52,905 bases of DNA, taken from assembly GCA_005772955.1 (NCBI GenBank), contig SXID01000159.1:1-52905 (forward strand), given 5' to 3'. A model generated the notes under the pieces. It had not been told where the DNA came from. It did not search any database and saw nothing but the letters and a program-made list of their open reading frames with translations. This stretch comes from Planctomycetia bacterium. Lineage in GTDB: Bacteria > Planctomycetota > Planctomycetia > Gemmatales > Gemmataceae. Made by a program: the position numbers and the translations under genes. Shown here piece by piece: positions 34,731-43,842 of this stretch. Positions within the stretch are counted from its first letter, which is position 1. The number at the start of each line of letters is the position of its first letter.

Positions 34731-35609
34731 TCACAGGTCGGTTGCGTTCAGCACTTCGTTGTCGTTGCGAACGCACGCGCGCATCCAGGTGACAGTCGAG
34801 ACCGAGTAGCGAATGGCGCGCACGGATCCGTCGCAGAATGCGACGTGGAACCCGCCCGCGCGAGGCGACCCGAACACCTGCGACGCGTTCGCATCGCAGT
34901 CGTCCGCGAAGTCGTGCGCCGGGCGGCCCGCGCCCCGGTACACTTCCCAGTCGTCGTTCCAGCCGGGGATGCAGTACGACTCGTTGTCGTCGACAGTGCG
35001 GCCGAACGCGGCAATGTTCATCTGCTTCTCGCCGACCAAGACTGTGTTGCTGGTGCCGTCGGTGATTTCGACGAACCGGATCGCGCCCAGCGTGCTCTGC
35101 ATCACCACGCCGTTGGAGCCGGTACTCGTGCTGCCCGCGTTCGCGGCGTAGTCGATCTTGGCATCACCATTGATCACTCGCGCCGTGCGGCCCCGCACTG
35201 GGCAGAAGTACGTCTTCACCGGAGTGCCTTTCACGAGGGCAGGGTCCGTGTTCTTGTGTAGGTTGTCCTGTTCGAGGTACGGCAGGATGTGGTACGCCCA
35301 ACTCCAACTCGCCTCGCGCGCCTGCGGGGTGGTCGCATTCGGGTCGGCGCCGGAAGGCGACGACGGAGGATGCACGTGCGTACCCCCTTTCGGGAACCGG
35401 TTGAGCGAGTCGTGGTGGCTGTGAAAGGCAAGGCCGATCTGTTTGAGGTTGTTCTGGCACTTCATGCGGGCCGCGGCTTCGCGCACCTTCTGAACCGCGG
35501 GCAACAGCAACCCAATCAGGATGGCGATGATGGCGATTACCACCAGTAACTCAATTAGCGTGAAAGCGTGGCGCCGACTCCGCCGGGCGCAGATTGGGAA
35601 AAGTGGCAT
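34731..35609 (-). CDS. DUF1559 type II-like pseudopilin
   Basis: A 292-residue protein with a prepilin-type N-terminus ([20 protein letters not shown], processed before the Phe) and the DUF1559 body ([37 protein letters not shown]) ending with the family's C-terminal [13 protein letters not shown] motif. Such proteins are numerous in planctomycetes and form pilus-like or envelope structures. The start at 35609 lies just ahead of the prepilin segment. Confidence 0.92.
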   Translation of the reverse strand: MPLFPICARRSRRHAFTLIELLVVIAIIAILIGLLLPAVQKVREAAARMKCQNNLKQIGLAFHSHHDSLNRFPKGGTHVHPPSSPSGADPNATTPQAREASWSWAYHILPYLEQDNLHKNTDPALVKGTPVKTYFCPVRGRTARVINGDAKIDYAANAGSTSTGSNGVVMQSTLGAIRFVEITDGTSNTVLVGEKQMNIAAFGRTVDDNESYCIPGWNDDWEVYRGAGRPAHDFADDCDANASQVFGSPRAGGFHVAFCDGSVRAIRYSVSTVTWMRACVRNDNEVLNATDL

Positions 35610-35893
35610 GGATGCGGTCCCGACAATCGCCAACGGAATAGGCCTCCGGGCGAGTGGCGATTCGCGACCCGGACGAACGAAGACGCGGTCCAACAACCGG
35701 GTGATTGAACCGTGCGGGTGGTGAGATATGGTTAGTGGTAACAGAGGATCTGCTAAGGCGTCAAGGAGAAAAATGAGCGAGACGTGAACCGCGGTGAGGC
35801 TCGCTCCGAATTGCGAGACGAACTTGACCTTGAATCGTGTCCGGTCGCGGGTCCATAATCCAGAGTGTGCCACGAACAAGGAGGTTCCAGGCC

Positions 35894-36109
35894 ATGATCA
35901 TTTCTAACCCATCCGTTCTGATCCCCGAAGCCGCGACCATCGATATCTCGGAAGCCCGGTGGGCGGTCGAGTACCTGTCACTGATGATCGAGAAACTCGG
36001 GCCGGAGTCGTCGGTGAGCCTGGTACTGATGCAAGCTCGTCGCGAACTCAACAGCCTGACGCGATCCCCAAGCGCAACTGTCGTCGGTCCGCTGCGCATT
36101 GTGGCGTGA
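35894..36109 (+). CDS. Small conserved-looking hypothetical protein
   Basis: A 71-residue protein ([19 protein letters not shown] and [14 protein letters not shown], ending VVGPLRIVA), resembling small planctomycete proteins with a GPLRI/GPFRI end. AAGGAGGT lies 8 nt before the ATG, one of the strongest ribosome-binding sites here. It lies opposite the decayed 3' part of the TIGR02996 gene and may have replaced it. Function unknown. Confidence 0.7.
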   Translation: MIISNPSVLIPEAATIDISEARWAVEYLSLMIEKLGPESSVSLVLMQARRELNSLTRSPSATVVGPLRIVA

Positions 36110-36112
36110 GTC

Positions 36113-36327
36113 CCATGTTCCGCAAACAGGGCGTGCGCCTTGCGTTCGAGTTCGCCTCGCACGCTCGAGTCCGGGTGGTGACGCTCGGCTTCGACCTGAA
36201 GGCGGATGAACTCCGCACGCGCGGAGTTCCTGTGTTCCCGCAAGGAATCCGCGTACACGAGCCTCGCGGTGTCGTCAGGCGGGTCGCGGATGATCGCGAC
36301 CAGAAGTGATTGCAGGTCGGAGGTCAT
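36113..36327 (-). pseudogene. Truncated TIGR02996-domain gene
   Basis: The frame begins MTSDLQSLLVAIIRDPPDDTARLVYADSLREHRNSARAEFIRLQ, a clear TIGR02996 domain, and runs to KAHALFAEHG, which in full proteins precedes LRR-like repeats. After that the similarity stops and the open frame continues to 35761 antisense to the 71-residue plus-strand gene. It starts 5 nt after the stop of the 603-residue exported protein gene. Probably a 5' fragment of a lost longer gene. Confidence 0.55.
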
Positions 36328-36332
36328 CGCGG

Positions 36333-38144
36333 TTACTTCCCGCTCTTCACCTTCGCGAGGTTCTGTTCGGCCAGCGCCGCTTCCTTCGGCTTGTTGTTGT
36401 CCTTGAGGTACGCGATCGCCTGTTCGTGGAACTTCACGCAGTATTCGCTCACTGCATCGCCGCGCCGGGCTGGTACCTTCGGGAGAATTTCGAGCCAGAA
36501 CTTCGCCATCTGCGCGTCGCCGCCCTTGATGTCCTTGGCCACTTCCTGCATCCGGGTGACCATCTTCGGTACGTAGCGGCCCTCGTCGGGGAACTTGCGA
36601 ACTGTGAACGCCAGCCCGTTGAACGCCTTCTGGTGTTCCTTCGCCTCGGTCTGGTAATCAACCAGTTTCAACCGCGCCTCGCACGCCAGGTCCGGGCGGC
36701 CGAGCGTTTCGTAGGACGCGGCCAGTTTCTCAAACGTGCGGGTCCGGTACTGCTTGTCCTTCTGCGGCGTGAGAAGATCATCCACGACCTTCCACGAGAA
36801 GTCCGGGAACTTGACGAACACGTTTACGGCGCGGTCCACGAGTCGCGTCGCCTCCTGCGCGTCGGTAAGTTTGCCGTCCTTGTGAAGCGCGGCCAGTTCG
36901 ACCCACGCTTCGCCGCACATCGGGTACACGGTCAGCACCCGGTTCAGATACCCGAGTTGTTGCTTGGTGGTGTATCCCTTCGCGTCGCGAGCGATGGGGT
37001 AAGCGCGCATCAACAGGTTCGCGTGCCGGCTGCTCATCGGGGCGTTACCGACGGCCGTGAGCCGGCGCTCGAGTTCGCGATCGGTCATCATCCTGCCGGA
37101 CTGCGGATCCTGGAGCGTGCCGATGTAGTAGTGGTCCTCGCCATACCGCCCGAACGATTCGAGGCTGAACGTGACCGTCTCCTTGTTCACTGCTTTTACT
37201 TCCACCCACATCACCCAGGCGTGCAAGCCGCCGGAGTTGGCTTCACCGCCGACGTACTCGGCCGGAACCAGCAGCGACTTTCCAACGCGCGCCGCAAAGT
37301 CGGCCTGCATCGCGCACACGCCGCCGTGCTCGCGGATGCTTTGCAGCGTGTATGGCTTGTCGTTCAGTTTGCACACGCGGGACTGCGTCCGGAGCATCTC
37401 CTTGTCGTACTCGATTTCCTTGTAGGTGGTGCCGATCCCCGATCGCTGCTTGAGGTACCTGGTGACGGCCCAGTCGCGCTCCTCGTTCGGGGTGCGGTTG
37501 TTCACCACGTGAACGAGGAACTCCCACGGTAGTTGCAACTGCGGCCCCTTCAACTTCGCTTGTCGGTCGAGGACGTACTTGAAGTTGTCGAGCGCGCCGA
37601 TCTTCATCACACCGTCCGGGAGGTGGCTCTTGGTGCGGACCTGGTGACCACGGTAGTCGTACGCGGCGCGCGGGTTGTCCCACACAACCGCGATCGCGGT
37701 GGCGAGTTCGTCGTTCTTTCGCACCGCCTCCGGGTCAGCTTTCCACAGGTCGCGGAACACGAGCATCACCTTCACCGGGTCTTCGACCGCGACATCGATC
37801 GCGGTGAATAGCGTCTCCTTCACTTCCAGGTTCTTGTCGAGCCACGCGAACAGCGGGTCGGCGTCCGCGCCGAGCGCAAGTTTGATCGCTGGCCCCTGGC
37901 TCGCCTCGAAGTACTTGGTGAACGCGGTGCGGACGTACTTGTACTCGCCCTTCGTGAACGTCTTGTCGCTGAAACCGGCTGGGCCGGTCACGAGGTCAAT
38001 GAGGATCTGGTCCGCATCGCCCGCTTTCGGCGTGTCGGGCTTCGGCTGTGTGCCCTTCGGTGGTTCCGGTTGTTGCGGGCCGGCGAACGAGGCGAGCGTG
38101 GAGAGGGTGACCGCAACAACCGCGGACCACAGGCGGGCGTACAT
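36333..38144 (-). CDS. Exported protein with transglutaminase-like core and helical repeats
   Basis: A 603-residue protein with a signal peptide (MYARLWSAVVAVTLSTLASFAG). Residues about 255-315 resemble a transglutaminase/cysteine-protease core: Cys277 in REHGGVCAMQADFAARVG and His308 in GGLHAWVMWVEV. The rest to 603 is helical and TPR-like (LGYLNRVLTVYPMCGEAWVELAALHKDGKLTDAQ). The N-terminal 230 residues are helical and unassigned. Possible role: envelope protein turnover. The catalytic acid is not clear. Confidence 0.7.
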   Translation of the reverse strand: MYARLWSAVVAVTLSTLASFAGPQQPEPPKGTQPKPDTPKAGDADQILIDLVTGPAGFSDKTFTKGEYKYVRTAFTKYFEASQGPAIKLALGADADPLFAWLDKNLEVKETLFTAIDVAVEDPVKVMLVFRDLWKADPEAVRKNDELATAIAVVWDNPRAAYDYRGHQVRTKSHLPDGVMKIGALDNFKYVLDRQAKLKGPQLQLPWEFLVHVVNNRTPNEERDWAVTRYLKQRSGIGTTYKEIEYDKEMLRTQSRVCKLNDKPYTLQSIREHGGVCAMQADFAARVGKSLLVPAEYVGGEANSGGLHAWVMWVEVKAVNKETVTFSLESFGRYGEDHYYIGTLQDPQSGRMMTDRELERRLTAVGNAPMSSRHANLLMRAYPIARDAKGYTTKQQLGYLNRVLTVYPMCGEAWVELAALHKDGKLTDAQEATRLVDRAVNVFVKFPDFSWKVVDDLLTPQKDKQYRTRTFEKLAASYETLGRPDLACEARLKLVDYQTEAKEHQKAFNGLAFTVRKFPDEGRYVPKMVTRMQEVAKDIKGGDAQMAKFWLEILPKVPARRGDAVSEYCVKFHEQAIAYLKDNNKPKEAALAEQNLAKVKSGK

Positions 38145-38463
38145 GGATCTCGGAGAGGCTGGAACTCGACGGAGTGCGGGATGGGAATTTATATCGAACA
38201 AATCAGTCGCACGCCACCACGACACGCACCGGGCGTTCGGCACGGGCAACTCCGAGAAGGAGAAAGATTCCCAGGTTGAGATGGGAACGGCGTGCCGAAC
38301 GCGAATGAAATCCGCGTGAAGTCTCAAGCGTGGTGATTCCGTCCGATTTGCGGGATCGCACCGTTATAATAGGGCGCAAACGTGTTCGCCATTCAAGCCC
38401 GTCGCCAGGATGGCCCGGGCGTGCGATTGGCGCGTGGCCCAGTGTCGTACGAGGTGACCTTCG
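38145..38463. promoter_or_regulatory. Divergent intergenic region
   Basis: This 319-nt gap between the exported 603-aa gene (minus) and the kinase gene (plus) contains a perfect -10 box TATAAT at 38365-38370 for the plus strand; no good -35 is present at 17 nt. GAGGTGA precedes the kinase ATG. No other feature seen. Confidence 0.5.
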
Positions 38464-41148
38464 ATGACCTCACACAGCCAAACGGGGAGCCTCGCGACCG
38501 ACTCAAACCAGACGCTCGTGGCCACGTCGCGCACAACGATCGTCGCGTTCGGCGATTACGACGTGATCGCCGAACTCGGCGAGGGCGGGACGGGTCGGGT
38601 GTACAAGGCGGTGGACCGCAACCTCGGCCGGTTCGTCGCGGTCAAGGTGCTGCGATCTATCGACCCGTTCGAGTGCAGCCGGTTCCGTGGCGAGGCGGAA
38701 CTAATCGCCACTCTCGAACACCCGAACATCATCCAGATTTTCGCGGTCGATACGACCCCGGACGGGCGCCCCTACCTGGTGCTGGAGTACGCCGACGGCG
38801 GGAGCCTGGACCGCGAACTGGGCGGCCAGCCGCAGGAACCGCGGCGCGCCGCCGAAATGATGGAGACGGTCGCCCGGGCCGTTCAGTACGCGCACGATAA
38901 GGGCGTGATCCACCGCGACCTGAAACCGGCGAACCTGCTCCGCTGCAAGGACCGGGTAATCAAACTCACCGACTTCGGGCTGGCGAAGGACATGGAAGTG
39001 TCCTCCGGGATGACACCGTCGAACGCGGTGATGGGGACGCCGAGTTACATGTCCCCCGAGCAGGCCGAGGGAAAGGCGAAGCAGATCGGTCCGGCGTCGG
39101 ACGTGTACGGGTTGGGCGCGATCCTGTACGAGATGCTCACCGGCCGCCCCCCGTTCCGCGGCGTGAACATGGCGGACACGCTCGAACAGGTGCGCTGGGC
39201 CGAACCCGCGCCGCCCACGCGTCTGGCCCCGCGGCTCCCGCGCGACCTCTCGACCATCTGCCTGAAGTGCCTCCAGAAGTCGCCCGCGCGCCGCTACGCG
39301 ACAGCCGGCGAACTGGCCGACGACCTGCGCCGGTGGATGAACGGCGAGACGATCTCGGCCCGCCCGGCCCCGGCGTGGGAACGCCTCCTGCGGCAGGTGA
39401 AGCGCCGCCCCTGGGAGGCGGTCGCGATCACCGCGTCCGTACTCTTGATTCTGCTGCTGATTTTCGCCTGGGTGTTCGTGGAGCGGAAGGCCGCTCAGGA
39501 GAAGGTGCGGCAGCAACAGGCCGAGGTCGAGAACAAGGTGCGCGACGAAAAGGAAGAAACAGACCGGAAACTCCGCGAGGAGCAGCATCGCGCTGAAAAG
39601 CAGAAACAGGACATGGAGCGGGTCAACGAAGAGCGATTGCGCAAGCAGGCCAACCGTTCCCTCGTGGCCCTCAACAAGATCCGCGAACTGATTCTCGAAG
39701 GCGATCTCAGCCGCAAGCCCGGGCTGGAGTCACTCTACTTCGCGTTAAGCGCCTATTACGACGACCTGATCGCCCAGGACGACGTGGGCTTCGACAAGGT
39801 CGAACTGGCCGACGGGTTAGTGAAAGTTGGCGACCTGTTCGGCCGGACCGGGCAGAAGGTTCAGGCGCGCGGCGCTTACACCAACGCGGCAACCCAGTGC
39901 CGGCCGCTCGTGGCGACCCACCCGAAGGCCCGCGAGACGCTCGCGAGCGCCCTCCTCAAGGGCGGTAAAGTGGCCCTCGAACTGGGCGAAGACAAGGCAG
40001 TCGAGAGCGCGTGCGCCGAAGTCGAGACGATCCTCGCGGCCTTCAAACCGGCCCCGACCGGGTCGGTCGCGCACCCGCTGGCCGTAAGTCAGATCGCCGA
40101 AGCCTTCCACCTGCGCGGACAACTCCAGGCCAGGCGCGGCGAACTCGATAAGTCCGAAGCCTCGTACCAGCAGTCTATCGCGTTCCGCGAACGGCTGACC
40201 GAGGCGGTGCCGGCGGACCTGACCACGCTCGCCCCCGACGCGCGAAAGCGGGCACTCGCCGCGCTTACCGCTCTGGGTCGCGGGTTCGGATACCTGGGCG
40301 ACGCGCTTCTGGACGCGAACAAGACCGCCGAGGCCGAAGCCGCGTACTGGAAGTCGCACGCGATCCGGCAGCGGGTGCTCAAGGCGTTCGCGCTCAACGA
40401 TCACTCCGACGAGGCACTCGACGCGCGGTGCCAGTTCGCCCGCAGTTGGGGCAACTTCGCCGCCCTGCACACTCGGGCGCGGGCACTCGGCACGGCCCGG
40501 TACTTCGCACAGCAGTCGCTCGACGCGCACACCAAACTCGTCGAACTCGACCCGATCAACGTGGTGTACCGGTTCGACCTGGCCACCCGACTGGTGCAGG
40601 TGGCCGAACTCGACATCATGCTCTGGCTGCGCCTGGGCGTGAAGATCGACGCGCCCCTCCGGGCGGTCATCGTCGGAAACCTGGACAAGGCGCAGGAGGT
40701 GCTCGACGACCCGTCGTCCGTGAAGGACCGGCAGAGCCGCCGTGCCAAGGGCACGTTCGCGACAGTCCAGGTACTGCGAGCGGTTCTGGAGGTGGACACC
40801 AACAAGCAGAAGGCGCGGGACGAACTCATCAAGGTTTTCGGCCTGCTAAGCGAACTGTGCAAGCCACCGGAGGGGGTCAAGAAGGAAGCGTCCCACCTAT
40901 ACTACCGCGCGGTGGCGAGCGCCCTGCTGTTTGAACTGAGCGACACCCCGCCGACCCCCGAGCGGCTCAAACAACGCCTCGCCTACATACAGGAAGCGGT
41001 CGAGCACCGGGACTTCAACCGGATGCACGCCGACGACGTCGAACAGTTCCGAGCGTTCCGCTCACTCGCGGGCGAATCGGAGTTCAAGAAAATCATCGAC
41101 GCGCTCCGCACGAAGGCCGCGACGAAGGCTCCCGCCGTGGCCCCGTGA
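38464..41148 (+). CDS. Membrane Ser/Thr protein kinase with C-terminal helical repeats
   Basis: An 894-residue Hanks-type kinase. Gly loop GEGGTGRVYKA (39-49), VAVK Lys61, catalytic HRDLKPAN (150-157), DFG (170-172) and the GTPSYMSPEQ activation segment are all present. A membrane helix is at about 320-341, followed by a charged coiled coil (about 342-395) and TPR-like helices to the C-terminus (ALLKGGKVALELGEDKAVESA and others). It is a typical planctomycete receptor-like kinase with a periplasmic protein-interaction part. Substrates are unknown; the FHA protein at 11119-11532 is one possible type of partner. Confidence 0.96.
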   Translation: MTSHSQTGSLATDSNQTLVATSRTTIVAFGDYDVIAELGEGGTGRVYKAVDRNLGRFVAVKVLRSIDPFECSRFRGEAELIATLEHPNIIQIFAVDTTPDGRPYLVLEYADGGSLDRELGGQPQEPRRAAEMMETVARAVQYAHDKGVIHRDLKPANLLRCKDRVIKLTDFGLAKDMEVSSGMTPSNAVMGTPSYMSPEQAEGKAKQIGPASDVYGLGAILYEMLTGRPPFRGVNMADTLEQVRWAEPAPPTRLAPRLPRDLSTICLKCLQKSPARRYATAGELADDLRRWMNGETISARPAPAWERLLRQVKRRPWEAVAITASVLLILLLIFAWVFVERKAAQEKVRQQQAEVENKVRDEKEETDRKLREEQHRAEKQKQDMERVNEERLRKQANRSLVALNKIRELILEGDLSRKPGLESLYFALSAYYDDLIAQDDVGFDKVELADGLVKVGDLFGRTGQKVQARGAYTNAATQCRPLVATHPKARETLASALLKGGKVALELGEDKAVESACAEVETILAAFKPAPTGSVAHPLAVSQIAEAFHLRGQLQARRGELDKSEASYQQSIAFRERLTEAVPADLTTLAPDARKRALAALTALGRGFGYLGDALLDANKTAEAEAAYWKSHAIRQRVLKAFALNDHSDEALDARCQFARSWGNFAALHTRARALGTARYFAQQSLDAHTKLVELDPINVVYRFDLATRLVQVAELDIMLWLRLGVKIDAPLRAVIVGNLDKAQEVLDDPSSVKDRQSRRAKGTFATVQVLRAVLEVDTNKQKARDELIKVFGLLSELCKPPEGVKKEASHLYYRAVASALLFELSDTPPTPERLKQRLAYIQEAVEHRDFNRMHADDVEQFRAFRSLAGESEFKKIIDALRTKAATKAPAVAP

Positions 41149-41160
41149 GCCGCCGTTCGC

Positions 41161-42405
41161 TCAGAACTTCAGGTTCATCCCTTTGAGGCGCGCCACGGTT
41201 TCGGCCGTCAGTGCGTCTTCTTCGGCTTCGTCCTTCGCGATGTACGTCACCGAGAAGCGGAGAAACGCGCCGGCGTCGTCCCACGGCACGCAGCACACGC
41301 TCTGCTCGTGAATCAGGTACTGCGACGCGGATTCGGCGTTCGCGAACGTGAGATCGCCGGCGGCCTTGGGAGCGCTCGCGTAGAGGAAGTACGTGCCGCC
41401 CGGCATCGTGCACTTGAAGCCCACTTGCTTCAGTCCCGCGACCAGCTTTTCGAGCCGGCGCTTGTACTTCGCGCGAATCTGCACGGGGATCTCGGCTGTG
41501 CGGAGCGCCTGCGCGGCGGCGTGCTGCACCGCCATGAACTGCCCGCTATCGCTGTTGTCCTTCACGTCGGCGTAGGCTTGCACGATCTTCGGGTGCCCGC
41601 ACACGAACCCGAGCCGCCAGCCGATCATGTTGAAGCCTTTCGACATCGAGTGAACCTCGACGCCGACTTCCTTTGCGCCGTCCACCTGAAGGAAACTCAG
41701 CGGGTCGCTCGTGTAACTCAGGAGGATGTGAGCCGCGTCCTGTACGATCACGATCTGGTTCTTGTGCGCGAACTCGATGACGCGCTTGTAGAAGTCTTTC
41801 GTCGCAACCGCTCCCGTGGGCGAGTTCGGGTAGTTGATGACCATCAGCTTCGCGCGCCTCTTCACGTCGTCGGAAATGCCGTCGAGGTCGGGGAAGAAAC
41901 CGTTCTTCTCCAGCAGCGGAAGCCGAACCACTTCGCCGCCGAGGTAGCGCGTCCACGTCCCCGCGACCGGGTAGCCGGGCACGGTCATGAGCGTGATGTC
42001 GCCGGGGTTGATGAACACCGCCGGGAGCATCGCGTAGGCGGGCTTGCTGCCGATGCAGTGACACACTTCGGTCGCGGGGTCGAGCTTCACGCCGAACTGC
42101 CGCTGCATGAATTCCGCGGCGGCATCCTTGTAGTTGGCGATGCCGTTGTCCGCGTAGCCGCGGTTCTCGACCTTGTTCGCTTCGCGTGTGAGCGCGTCAC
42201 GCACGGTGGCGTCGGCCATGTCGTCGTTCTCGCCGATGCCGAAGTCGAGGAGCTTGCGCTCCGGGTGTTCGGCGAGTGCCTTCCGCTTGGCGCGCTTGAT
42301 CTTCTCGAACTTGTAGATGTCGGTGCCCTTGCCGTAGTTGGCCCCGCCGATGCGGTCGGCGAACAGTGTCTGGAACCACGGGTCGGAAGCTGGAGATGCG
42401 GACAT
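41161..42405 (-). CDS. dapL: LL-diaminopimelate aminotransferase
   Basis: A 414-residue class I/II aminotransferase with the DapL signatures FADRIGGANYGKGTDIYKFEKIK, LLDFGIGENDDMA, YPNSPTGAVA, and the PLP lysine segment SMSKGFNMIGWRLGF. It makes LL-2,6-diaminopimelate directly from tetrahydrodipicolinate, the lysine/peptidoglycan route used by planctomycetes, chlamydiae and others. It is convergent with the kinase gene (12 nt apart). Confidence 0.94.
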   Translation of the reverse strand: MSASPASDPWFQTLFADRIGGANYGKGTDIYKFEKIKRAKRKALAEHPERKLLDFGIGENDDMADATVRDALTREANKVENRGYADNGIANYKDAAAEFMQRQFGVKLDPATEVCHCIGSKPAYAMLPAVFINPGDITLMTVPGYPVAGTWTRYLGGEVVRLPLLEKNGFFPDLDGISDDVKRRAKLMVINYPNSPTGAVATKDFYKRVIEFAHKNQIVIVQDAAHILLSYTSDPLSFLQVDGAKEVGVEVHSMSKGFNMIGWRLGFVCGHPKIVQAYADVKDNSDSGQFMAVQHAAAQALRTAEIPVQIRAKYKRRLEKLVAGLKQVGFKCTMPGGTYFLYASAPKAAGDLTFANAESASQYLIHEQSVCCVPWDDAGAFLRFSVTYIAKDEAEEDALTAETVARLKGMNLKF

Positions 42406-42482
42406 GGCGTAAACGGCCCTTGCGCGGAAGAGTGAGGAGTACTCCCGCTGTTGTATTTGGCGGCGCTGAAGTGGGAAACGGA

Positions 42483-42510
42483 AGCGCCCGCGGCATTCAC
42501 CGCGGGCGCT
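42483..42510 (-). terminator. Hairpin after the NlpC/P60-like gene
   Basis: Perfect 11-bp stem (AGCGCCCGCGG at 42483-42493 with its complement at 42500-42510) and a 6-nt loop, 28 nt past the minus-strand gene stop; a weak T-rich tail follows on the minus strand. Confidence 0.55.
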
Positions 42511-42537
42511 GTGATTCTCGTAGTAGTCGTGTTCGCG

Positions 42538-43494
42538 TCACTCGGCAACAACCGGGGCGACAACGGTCGGGTCGGGACTGATGCCACCGAGACCGACAAG
42601 CAGGTGACCGCGGCGCCCGCTCCGGTGGAACGTGTAATCGGTGCCGTACACGGATTTGTCGGCGCTGTGAAGGAAGACGCCCAGCGCGCCCCACTTGCCT
42701 TCGACCAGCACCGGTTGGCCCTCAGTCACATACAGGACGATCGCGCTGTGCGCGATGCGCTCGCCCTGGCGGTAGATCACCACATCACCCGCTTGCGGCT
42801 CCTGGATTTCCGCGTACCCGTTGTCCCTGAGGATGACTTCCACATCGTCGGGGGAGAGCAGGAACTTGCCGCCGGTGAAGATCCACCCGTGGCAGTTTGA
42901 GGCGTCGGTCGCCTTGCCATGTCGGATCAACTGGTCGGCCATCTTGGAGTCGCGGAGAATCTTCTCCTCGGCGTTCTTCAGCGAGCCGCTTTCGGTCTGG
43001 GCCATCGGCTCATTCAGGATGATGGGTTCGCCGCGATCCGTCACCGCACGGGCGCGGCCGGTCGGCTGGTGGGGTTGCCGCCCGAGTTTGTACTCGAGGT
43101 TCAGGGTGTTGGCTTCAACGATCGCGCGCTCGCTGCGATCGAACCTGATTACCGACCCGAGGGCGAGGGCCAAGCCGCTTACGGTGAGAAGACCCCAAAG
43201 AACCACGACCACGGTCGCGGCCTGGCGGTGGAACCAGGGGAAGCGGAAAAGAACCGTCACAAGCGTGACGCTCACGACCACACCGCCCATCAGGGCACCG
43301 GCGCGAACGCCCAGTTCGCCCCGCGTGAGCGAGGACAGGACCGCAGCGATCGCGCCACACGCGGTCAGACTCCCGATCAAACTGAGTGTGGTGCGGCGCC
43401 CGGTTCGGGTGCCCACGACGAGGTTCACGCTACCAGCCAGAACCAACCCCAATCCCACGGTGGCGAGGACAATGAACTGGTCGAAGTGTTCCAT
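42538..43494 (-). CDS. Membrane protein with NlpC/P60- or CHAP-like domain
   Basis: A 318-residue protein. Four hydrophobic segments (about 5-30, 36-56, 66-84 and 91-117) anchor the N-terminus. The C-terminal part (about 180-300) resembles a cysteine-peptidase fold: Cys201 in SNCHGWIF, then AGDVVIYRQGERIAHSAIVL with His249 and a later VEGKWGALGVFLH. Such domains cut peptidoglycan cross-links or amides, so it may act on the cell wall or another envelope target. The match is by pattern. Confidence 0.7.
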   Translation of the reverse strand: MEHFDQFIVLATVGLGLVLAGSVNLVVGTRTGRRTTLSLIGSLTACGAIAAVLSSLTRGELGVRAGALMGGVVVSVTLVTVLFRFPWFHRQAATVVVVLWGLLTVSGLALALGSVIRFDRSERAIVEANTLNLEYKLGRQPHQPTGRARAVTDRGEPIILNEPMAQTESGSLKNAEEKILRDSKMADQLIRHGKATDASNCHGWIFTGGKFLLSPDDVEVILRDNGYAEIQEPQAGDVVIYRQGERIAHSAIVLYVTEGQPVLVEGKWGALGVFLHSADKSVYGTDYTFHRSGRRGHLLVGLGGISPDPTVVAPVVAE

Positions 43495-43842
43495 AGTGGA
43501 CAATGTTGTTTTGCTGTGACCAGACTCTCCTACTCCCTCACACACACAAACATCTAACACGATCGTGGTGAGCAGGTAGTGAGGAGCACGCTGAGAACTG
43601 TGTGGGAACCGGGTGGTGAGAAATGAGAGTGCGAGCAGCGAAACAAGCAGTCACGCGAACAACTGCCGGTTTTCCTGGGCTACTCGGAGCGGGACGAAAG
43701 CGGAACATGTGAGAACGACCACGCCGCAGCGCAGACGAACTGCGAGAGTTCGGAGAATGAGAGACGGGATGAAGGGAAGAAACACGCAAGCCCCGCGATT
43801 GTGGTCGCGGGGCTTGCCCAACTCACGCCCAGTTTCCTGTCC
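43495..43842. other. Intergenic region with terminator
   Basis: A 348-nt gap. The only recognisable feature is the hairpin at 43786-43817; open frames in it have shadow-like composition (Arg/Ser/Thr-rich) and no ribosome-binding sites. No gene is called. Confidence 0.5.
43786..43817 (-). terminator. Terminator of the oxidoreductase gene
   Basis: Perfect 13-bp stem (GCAAGCCCCGCGA at 43786-43798, complement at 43805-43817) with a 6-nt loop, 25 nt past the minus-strand stop at 43843, and a short T-rich tail on that strand. Confidence 0.75.

Noticed and set aside
36306-37532. A 408-residue plus-strand frame over the 603-aa exported protein
   Set aside because: Shadow composition; the opposite strand has a signal peptide and organised helical repeats.
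42919-43557. 212-residue plus-strand frame over the NlpC/P60-like gene
   Set aside because: Antisense to a protein with clear membrane helices and peptidase-like motif; shadow composition.
43538-43789. Small minus-strand gene between the oxidoreductase and NlpC/P60-like genes
   Set aside because: Ser/Arg-rich sequence, no ribosome-binding site, no recognisable domain.
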